The notes under the pieces: generated by a model
What the model saw: the letters and a program-made list of their open reading frames with translations, nothing else
Database searches by the model: none
Told to the model about the DNA's origin: nothing
Made by a program: the position numbers and the translations under genes
In this document: positions 58,716 through 64,000 of the stretch, in pieces
Layout of the letters: each line of letters begins with the position of its first letter
Numbering within the stretch: the stretch's first letter is position 1
Origin: Elusimicrobiota bacterium
GTDB lineage: Bacteria > Elusimicrobiota > Elusimicrobia > UBA1565 > UBA9628
Assembly: GCA_016182905.1 (NCBI GenBank)
Contig: JACPFR010000028.1
Location: 1-64,000 of the forward strand
Direction of reading: 5' to 3'
DNA length: 64,000 bases

Positions 58716-59092
58716 CTCTTGCGGGCGCACGCGGCGCACACGCCGTGGACGAGGACCTCGTGGGAAGTCACGCGGAAGCCGCGCGGCAGGGCGTTCTTGA
58801 GGTCGGGGAGGCAGGCTCCGCCGAGCTCGTAGACCTTCTCGCAGCGCTCGCAGCGGAAATGGTGATGATGGCCCTTGCCCGCCGCCTCGTAGCGCGGCGG
58901 CTCGCCGGGAAGCTGGACTTCGGAAATCTCGTCGGCCGCGAGCAGGGCCTTGATGTTCCGGTAGACGGTGGCGATGCCGAGGCCGGGAGCCTCGGTCTTC
59001 GACGCCTCGAGGACCTCGAGGGCCCCGAGCGGGCGCCCCGCGGCCTCGAGCGCGCGGCGGATGGCCCGCCGCTGGGAGGTGTCGCGCTGCAT
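58712..59092 (-). CDS. zur: Fur-family regulator, probably Zur
   Basis: 126 residues from the ATG 7 nt after TATCAT; an upstream in-frame ATG would add 11 residues and overlap the promoter. Fur fold: winged helix with GLGIATVYRNIKALLAADEI, then the metal-binding hinge (KGHHHHFRCERCEKVYEL) and a C-terminal CAAC. Two CxxC pairs form the structural zinc site. It is divergently transcribed from a zinc ABC transporter operon, which supports Zur rather than Fur or PerR. It likely represses both directions through the TGTTATSAT repeats in the shared region. Confidence 0.87.
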   Translation of the reverse strand: MQRDTSQRRAIRRALEAAGRPLGALEVLEASKTEAPGLGIATVYRNIKALLAADEISEVQLPGEPPRYEAAGKGHHHHFRCERCEKVYELGGACLPDLKNALPRGFRVTSHEVLVHGVCAACARKR

Positions 59093-59098
59093 GGGGAC

Positions 59099-59154
59099 GA
59101 TGATAACAAAAAAGTCGCTTGACACTGTTATGATACTGTGTTATCATTATCAAT
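59099..59154. promoter_or_regulatory. Divergent promoter region with candidate Zur sites
   Basis: Plus strand: TTGACA (59119-59124), 17 bp, TATCAT (59142-59147), 7 nt to the ATG of the barrel gene. Minus strand: TATCAT (59105-59100), 7 nt to the zur ATG. TGATAACA (59101-59108) and TGTTATCA (59139-59146) are perfect inverted copies, and TGTTATGATA (59126-59135) is a third. ATGATA-CTGTGT-TATCAT overlaps the plus-strand -10. This fits autoregulated Zur control of both genes. Confidence 0.78.
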
Positions 59155-60372
59155 ATGAAATACCTCCTCCTGCTCGCGCTGCTGCCGCTCGCCGTCGGGA
59201 CCAGGGCCGAAGAACCGGCCCCGTCCGCCGAATCCCGTATCAAGAGCCTCGAGGAGCGCCTGGGCAAGCTCGAGGGCGCTCCCGCGAAGACCTCGCTGTC
59301 CGCGTTCAACCCCGCGATGGGCGCCGCGCTCGACTTCACCTACGGCCACTCGAACGGCGCGTCGAACTTCAACTTCCGCACGGCGGAGCTCAACATCGAG
59401 GCGCCGATCGACCCGTTCCTCAAGGGCTGGATCGTCCTGAACGCCTCCCCGGACGGCGTCGAAGCCGAGGAGGCCACTCTGCAGACCACGGCCCTCCCTT
59501 ATAACCTCACGGTCGCCGGCGGACGCCTGTTCGCCGCCTTCGGACGCCTGGCGCACTTCCACAACCACGAGCTGCCGGTCATCGACCGCCCGCTCTCCCT
59601 GGAGAACTTCATCGGCGGCGAGACCCAGGCCGACGGCGTGGAGGTCTCCTACCTCTTCCCCACGCCGTTCTACCTGAACGCGACCGCCGGCGCCTACAAC
59701 AAGCTGGGCGGGGAGAACGCCCGCGCCGACAACGCGGCCGCGCGGCCCATGGAGAGCTTCACGTACCTCGGACGGCTGGCCGCGTACGCGGACCTCGGAG
59801 ACGACCACAGCCTGGAGCTCGGCGTCAGCGAAGCTTGGACGCCGCGGCGCTACGTCATGGACACGTCCGTCGCCGGGACCGACTACGACGCCGACGGCAC
59901 CCCCGACGCGGCGAACACCTCCGCCGGCATCCAGACCCGCAAGAACACCTGGCGCACGCTCAGCGGAGTCGATCTCACGTACCGCTGGCAGCCGGCCGCG
60001 GGCGGGATCTACAAAGGCGCCGTCTGGGGCACCGAAGTCATGCAGAACAACGAGCGGAGGTTCGACCCCGCGACGAACCTGCCGACCGACCGGGTCCGCT
60101 CCTACGCGGGCTTCTCCTATCTCCAGTTCAAGCTCGGGCGGCATTGGAGGCCCGGCGTCATGATCGACCTGACCGAGGACCTCGACACGGCGAAGACGCT
60201 GACCCGGACGTTCACGGGCTTCGTCACGTACGACGTGACCGAGTTCCAGCGCCTGCGGCTGGCCTTCTCGCGCACGACCGACAACCGGCCGGAAGGGCTC
60301 GGCCGCAACGCGATCGGGCTGCAGTGGACCGGCGTCTTCGGCCGCCACGTGCACGGCTTCCGCGACCGCTGA
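59155..60372 (+). CDS. Predicted outer-membrane beta-barrel protein of the zinc locus
   Basis: 405 residues. Signal peptide MKYLLLLALLPLAVGTRAEE, then a short coiled-coil-like segment (IKSLEERLGKLEG) that is typical of some trimeric or peptidoglycan-linked porins, and many alternating amphipathic strands ending in aromatic residues (DFTYGHSNGASNFNFRTAELNIEAP, FSYLQFKLGRHWRPGVMIDLTEDL), with the last strand ending in a charged tail. No TonB plug domain is present. First gene of the Zur-controlled operon, so a zinc or zinc-chelate passage role is inferred. It ends 25 nt before znuA. Confidence 0.8.
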   Translation: MKYLLLLALLPLAVGTRAEEPAPSAESRIKSLEERLGKLEGAPAKTSLSAFNPAMGAALDFTYGHSNGASNFNFRTAELNIEAPIDPFLKGWIVLNASPDGVEAEEATLQTTALPYNLTVAGGRLFAAFGRLAHFHNHELPVIDRPLSLENFIGGETQADGVEVSYLFPTPFYLNATAGAYNKLGGENARADNAAARPMESFTYLGRLAAYADLGDDHSLELGVSEAWTPRRYVMDTSVAGTDYDADGTPDAANTSAGIQTRKNTWRTLSGVDLTYRWQPAAGGIYKGAVWGTEVMQNNERRFDPATNLPTDRVRSYAGFSYLQFKLGRHWRPGVMIDLTEDLDTAKTLTRTFTGFVTYDVTEFQRLRLAFSRTTDNRPEGLGRNAIGLQWTGVFGRHVHGFRDR

Positions 60373-60397
60373 TATGACCATTTTCCCGGAGAACACC

Positions 60398-61339
60398 ATG
60401 ACCAAGCTCGCCGCCGCCGCCGCTCTGCTCCTCGCTCTTTCTTCCCCCGCCGAGGCCGCCAAGCTCCGCGTCGTCGCCACGGTCCCCGAGCTCGCCGACA
60501 TCACGCGGCGCGTCGGGGGCGACCTCGTGTCGGTCGACGCGCTGGCCCGCGGCACGGAGGACATCCACAAGGTCGTCATGAAGCCGAGCTTCGTCACCAG
60601 GCTCAACCGCGCCGACGCGGTCGTATTTCTCGGTCTCGCCGTCGAGCACAGCTTCCTGCCGGGCCTGCTCGACGTGGCCCGGAACCCGGCGATGCGCCCC
60701 GACCCCGACACCCTGAACTGCGTCGGCAAGGGCTGCATCGACTGCTCCGCGGGCATGCACGTGCTCGACAAGCCGCACACCCTGAGCCGCGACCAGGGCG
60801 ACCTCCACCCGCAGGGCAACCCGCATTACAACATCAGCCCGGACAACGGGCCCAGGATCGCGCGCAACGTCGCCGACGGCCTCGCGCGGGTCGACCCCGA
60901 GCACGCGGGGGACTACGAGCGGAACCTCCAGGCGTATCTCGCCGAGCTCGAGCCGCGGCTCGCCGAGTGGCGGAAGTGGGTGGCCCCGCTCAAAGGCCTC
61001 AAGGCGGTCTCCTACCACCAGGACATGGTCTACCTGGGCGACTTCACCGGCCTCGATTTCGTCGACACGATCGAGCTGAAGCCCGGGGTCGCCCCGACCC
61101 CGACGCATCTCGCGGATCTCGTCAAGACGATGAAGGAGCGCGGCGTCGGCGTCATCATCCGCGAGCAGCAGTTCGACATGAAGCTGCCCGAATGGCTCGC
61201 CGTGCAGACGGGAGCCAAGGTCGCCGTCATCGGCACGATGGCGAACTCCATGCCCGGGACCGAGACGTACATCAAGTTCTGCGAGACGAACCTGCGGAAC
61301 ATCCTGAAGACCCTCGGCAAGGAGCCGAAACCGTCGTGA
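60398..61339 (+). CDS. znuA: Zinc ABC transporter, periplasmic binding protein
   Basis: 313 residues from ATG 60398 (CGGAG 8 nt upstream; signal peptide MTKLAAAAALLLALSSPAEA). Cluster A-I binding protein motifs: VATVPELADITRRVGGD, zinc-ligand His in GTEDIHKV, GNPHYNISP and VSYHQDMVY. Instead of the usual His-rich loop it has a Cys-containing insert (CVGKGCIDCSAGMH). Captures zinc for ZnuBC. Position after the barrel gene and before znuC-znuB supports this substrate. Confidence 0.92.
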   Translation: MTKLAAAAALLLALSSPAEAAKLRVVATVPELADITRRVGGDLVSVDALARGTEDIHKVVMKPSFVTRLNRADAVVFLGLAVEHSFLPGLLDVARNPAMRPDPDTLNCVGKGCIDCSAGMHVLDKPHTLSRDQGDLHPQGNPHYNISPDNGPRIARNVADGLARVDPEHAGDYERNLQAYLAELEPRLAEWRKWVAPLKGLKAVSYHQDMVYLGDFTGLDFVDTIELKPGVAPTPTHLADLVKTMKERGVGVIIREQQFDMKLPEWLAVQTGAKVAVIGTMANSMPGTETYIKFCETNLRNILKTLGKEPKPS

Positions 61340-61366
61340 GACCCGTCATTTTGTAGGATACGTCCG

Positions 61367-62095
61367 ATGCCGAAATCCGCGGTCGAGCCGCTGATCCGCT
61401 TCAAGAACGCCGCATTGGGCTACGGCAAGACCCCGGTCTTGACGAAGGTCGACCTCGCGGTCATGCCGGGCTCTTTCTGGGGAATCCTCGGCCACAACGG
61501 CTCGGGCAAGACGACCATCCTGAAGACGATGCTCGGGCTCATCCCCTGCCTGCGCGGCGAGTTCACGGGCAAGGGACGGCTCTTCGGCATGCCCCGCTTC
61601 GGCTATGTGCCGCAGAAGGAGCGCCTCGACCCGCTCTACCCCCTGTCGGCCCGCGACGTGGCCGAGATGGGCACGTACCGGAAGCTGGAGCTTCTCCGGA
61701 GGCTGCGCGGCGCCGGCCGCGAGGACGTCGTGCGCCGCTGCCTCGCCGACTGCGGCGCGGCTTCGCTCGCGGGACGGCGCTTCAGCGACCTCTCCGGCGG
61801 CCAGAAGCAGCGCGTCATGATCGCCCGCGCGCTCGCCGCCGAGCCCGAGATCCTCGTCCTCGACGAGCCCCTGGCCGGCATCGACATCACGACCCAGCAG
61901 GCCCTGCTCAAGCTCCTCAAGGACCTCAAGGAGCGGCTCGATCTCACGATCCTCATGGTGAGCCACCGCGTCAGCGCGGAAAAGGGGCTGTTCTCGCACA
62001 TCGCGTGGGTGGACGACGGCCTCGTGACCACCGGGCCGTCCGGCGAGATGCTGTCGAAAGGCCGGCTCAGCGAGGTCTTCAGGTCCGAGCTATGA
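61367..62095 (+). CDS. znuC: Zinc ABC transporter, ATP-binding protein
   Basis: 242 residues. Walker A GHNGSGKTT, signature DLSGGQKQRVMIARAL, Walker B ILVLDEPLAGID and the switch His in MVSHRVS. Belongs to the metal-uptake (FeoB-independent, Mn/Zn-type) ABC family. Energises uptake through ZnuB. TAGGAT lies 7 nt before the ATG and may be an internal leaderless promoter. The znuB ATG overlaps its stop by 4 nt. Confidence 0.93.
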   Translation: MPKSAVEPLIRFKNAALGYGKTPVLTKVDLAVMPGSFWGILGHNGSGKTTILKTMLGLIPCLRGEFTGKGRLFGMPRFGYVPQKERLDPLYPLSARDVAEMGTYRKLELLRRLRGAGREDVVRRCLADCGAASLAGRRFSDLSGGQKQRVMIARALAAEPEILVLDEPLAGIDITTQQALLKLLKDLKERLDLTILMVSHRVSAEKGLFSHIAWVDDGLVTTGPSGEMLSKGRLSEVFRSEL

Positions 62096-62961
62096 GCGTT
62101 ATCCTCGAGATGCTCAAGCCGGACTTCCTGCTGCACCACGCCGTGTGGGGGAGCGTCGTCGTCGGCTTCGTCTGCCCTCTCGTCGGCGTCTACTTCATCC
62201 TCCGGCGCCTGGTGTTCTGGGGCGTGGCGCTCCCCCAGGTCTCGGCCTCCGGCATCGCCTTCGCCTTCATGCTCCAGGGCCTGGGCCTGAACTTCCTCGC
62301 GGGCGGAGAGGCCCGGGAGAAGCACTTGGCCATCGTCGGCGCGCTCGTCTTCACCGTCGGGACGATCCTGGTCCTCGCCGCGCTCGAGCGCCGCGGAGCC
62401 GGGGTATCGGAGGGCCGCATCGGCGTCCTGTACGCGCTCGCGGGCGCGACGGCGATCCTCTTCGTCGCCTGGAACGCCGCCGGGGAGACCGAGATGCTCG
62501 GCCTGCTCAAGGGCGAGATCGTCGCGATCTCCGAGTCCGACTTCCACGCGATGCTCGACGTCTTCGCCGTCGTGGCCGCGTGCATGTTCCTTTTCCAGCG
62601 CGAGTTCACCTTGGTCTCCTATGACCGGGACATGGCCGTGACCTTGGGCCGCAGCGTGCTGGTCTGGGACCTCCTGCTCTACCTGATCATCGGCGTCACC
62701 GTCTCGCTCGGCGTCATGACCGTAGGCCCCCTCGTGATCTTCGGCTTCCTGGTCATCCCCCCGATGGCGGCGCTTCCCTGGGCCGGGGGCATGCTGTCCT
62801 TCTCGATCCTCGCCTCGATCCTCGGCGGGCTCAGCGCCTTCGCCGGCTTCTACTTGTCCTACGCGCACGACCTGCCGCTCGGGCCGGTCGTCGTCTGCGT
62901 CGCCTGCTGCGTCTACGTCCTCTCGTCGGCCGCGCGGCTCGTCTCGCCGAGGTCCTCATGA
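62092..62961 (+). CDS. znuB: Zinc ABC transporter, permease
   Basis: 289 residues with about eight to nine hydrophobic segments, matching the ABC-3 permease family: GVYFILRRLVFWGVALPQVSASGIAFAF near the N-terminus and VMTVGPLVIFGFLVIPPMAA, GLSAFAGFYLSYAHDLPLGPVVV near the C-terminus. Forms the membrane channel for ZnuA-delivered zinc. It overlaps the ZIP gene by 4 nt. Confidence 0.92.
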   Translation: MSVILEMLKPDFLLHHAVWGSVVVGFVCPLVGVYFILRRLVFWGVALPQVSASGIAFAFMLQGLGLNFLAGGEAREKHLAIVGALVFTVGTILVLAALERRGAGVSEGRIGVLYALAGATAILFVAWNAAGETEMLGLLKGEIVAISESDFHAMLDVFAVVAACMFLFQREFTLVSYDRDMAVTLGRSVLVWDLLLYLIIGVTVSLGVMTVGPLVIFGFLVIPPMAALPWAGGMLSFSILASILGGLSAFAGFYLSYAHDLPLGPVVVCVACCVYVLSSAARLVSPRSS

Positions 62962-63680
62962 TCATCCTCGGCGCCATCCTCGTCCTGGCCGTCTCGGCGA
63001 CCGTCGCGGGCGGCGCCGCCCCCGTCGTGGACCGGGTCGTGGCGCGGGCCGGGCTGTGGCGCGTCCAGGCGTTCCGCTCGGGCATCCTGATCGCCGTCGC
63101 GTTCGGAGACGTCCTGCCCGAGGCCTGGCGCCTGGCCCCCGCCTACGCCGGCTGGGGCGCGCTGGCGGCCTTCGTGTTCTGCTACGCGGCGGAGAACCTG
63201 GCGCCTCTCGATCCCTGCCATGAGGCCTCGGAGGACTGCCACTCCCATCCTTTGGGCAAGGCGGCGATCGCCGGGCTTTTCCTGCATTCCTTCTTCGACG
63301 GGATCAATCTCGGCGCGGCCGCGTTCGCCGGGACTCCGGCCCTCATCGCGGTCGGCGCCGCCACCATCCTTCACAAGCTCGCCGACGGCTTCACTCTCTC
63401 GACCATGCTGGGCGGAGATTCTCCGGGCCTGCGCCGCGCCGCCCTCGCCGCCGTGGCGCTCGCCACGCCCGTCGGGGCTCTGCTGAGCAGCGCCGTCGCC
63501 TCGCGCCTCGAGCCCTGGGCGTTCTCCCTGCTCCTCGCGTTCGCCGGCGGCTCCTTCGTCTACATCGGCGCCGCCGAGGTGGTGCCCCGCCTGCACCACC
63601 GCGAGCACGGCAGCCTCTCCTCCCTGGCGAGCTTCGGCGCCGGCCTGGCCGCGATGCTCATGATGCGCCGCCTCGGATAG
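62958..63680 (+). CDS. ZIP-family metal transporter
   Basis: 240 residues, about eight transmembrane segments. The paired ZIP motifs LFLHSFFDGINLGAA and ATILHKLADGFTLSTML (HxxxD/G in helices IV and V) and a cytoplasmic His-containing loop (CHEASEDCHSHPLG) are present. ZIP proteins import divalent zinc. Last gene of the Zur-controlled operon, giving a second, ATP-independent path. It overlaps the convergent gene at the right edge by 23 nt. Confidence 0.9.
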   Translation: MIILGAILVLAVSATVAGGAAPVVDRVVARAGLWRVQAFRSGILIAVAFGDVLPEAWRLAPAYAGWGALAAFVFCYAAENLAPLDPCHEASEDCHSHPLGKAAIAGLFLHSFFDGINLGAAAFAGTPALIAVGAATILHKLADGFTLSTMLGGDSPGLRRAALAAVALATPVGALLSSAVASRLEPWAFSLLLAFAGGSFVYIGAAEVVPRLHHREHGSLSSLASFGAGLAAMLMMRRLG

Positions 63681-64000
63681 GCGCCGTCCGTCGGCCCGAA
63701 ACCGCAAGCACGAGCGCGAGCACCGAAAGCAGGCTGATGCCGGCGCCCATGATCAGGGACCACGATCTGAAGACGAACAGCACGTCATGCCCGCCGGCGG
63801 GAACCACGACGGATGGGAACGCCTGAGCGAAGAGGACTTTCGGCGCCGGCCGGCCGTCCACGAAGACCCGCCAGCCCGGGTAATCCATCTCCGAGAGAAC
63901 GACCCGCCCTTCGCCGACGGCGTCGATCCTCGCCGTCACGCGCCCCGGACGATAGGATCCGATCTTCGACGTTCCGGCGTCTCGAGGCTCGAGGAAGACG
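63658..64000 (-). CDS. YfhO-like membrane protein, C-terminal part, cut by window edge
   Basis: The frame is open to the edge on its 5' side. The visible 113 codons include SYRPGRVTARIDAVGEGRVVL, SEMDYPGWRVFVDGRPAPKV and VPAGGHDVLFVFRSWS, then a C-terminal hydrophobic helix (LIMGAGISLLSVLALVLAVSG). The DYPGWxVxVDG block is characteristic of the extracytoplasmic C-terminal region of YfhO-family glycosyltransferase-like membrane proteins. Function elsewhere is in lipoteichoic or exopolysaccharide glycosylation; here it cannot be specified. Confidence 0.65.
   Translation of the reverse strand, partial: VFLEPRDAGTSKIGSYRPGRVTARIDAVGEGRVVLSEMDYPGWRVFVDGRPAPKVLFAQAFPSVVVPAGGHDVLFVFRSWSLIMGAGISLLSVLALVLAVSGRRTAPIRGGAS

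Overview
The window is bacterial, dense and G+C-rich (about 70% in the core). It carries exported proteins with long Ala/Pro/Ser-rich segments behind the signal peptide, outer-membrane proteins and lipoproteins, and many overlapping start/stop junctions. This style suggests a Gram-negative, diderm, uncultured-type lineage. Elusimicrobiota is my best guess; it is an inference from gene style, not from a marker gene.

Region 1 (about 1-17,020) is an accessory block with lower G+C than the rest. It begins with a possible transposase start running off the left edge, then an ArsR/AHSA1/DUF899 operon with a textbook promoter-operator, and a TPP riboswitch driving an exported HAD phosphatase and a DUF1579 protein. 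Next come mostly single genes separated by a recurring 50-180 bp element made of a terminator hairpin plus a sequence like a tRNA 3' end: two lipoprotein caspases with ankyrin repeats, a GH3 glycosidase, a cyclase-ATPase-TPR protein, an exported JAB-like protein, a small HTH protein, a SWIM zinc-finger protein and a Fic protein. The block ends at an intact tRNA-Gln(CTG), whose own 3' flank resembles the recurring element.

Region 2 (17,030-20,680) holds DUF2752 and DUF4234 membrane proteins, an exported LOG-family protein with a nuclease-like insert, and two single-domain response regulators.

Region 3 (20,760-53,600) carries almost all of de novo purine and pyrimidine synthesis: guaB3-guaA-purC-purS(duplicated)-purL-purQ, purF, purD-purE-purK, pyrB-pyrC-pyrD-pyrF-pyrE-purM-purNH(fusion), and carA-X-carB. 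purA and purB are absent from the window. A third caspase lipoprotein is translationally coupled to purF. A GspE/PilB-type ATPase, a RarD transporter, an unusual FtsH with an exported N-terminus and several unknown proteins lie between the biosynthetic operons.

Region 4 (53,670-64,000) holds a putative exported zinc peptidase, a Ser/Thr kinase with its kinase domain at the C-terminus, an exported Ala/Pro-rich membrane protein, and a zinc-homeostasis locus: zur and a PAP2 phosphatase diverging from an outer-membrane barrel protein, znuA, znuC, znuB and a ZIP transporter. The 3' part of a YfhO-like gene runs off the right edge.

A recurrent trait is a -10 hexamer ending 5-8 nt before the start codon of the first gene of a transcription unit, implying leaderless mRNAs, while genes inside operons are joined by 1-4 nt overlaps.
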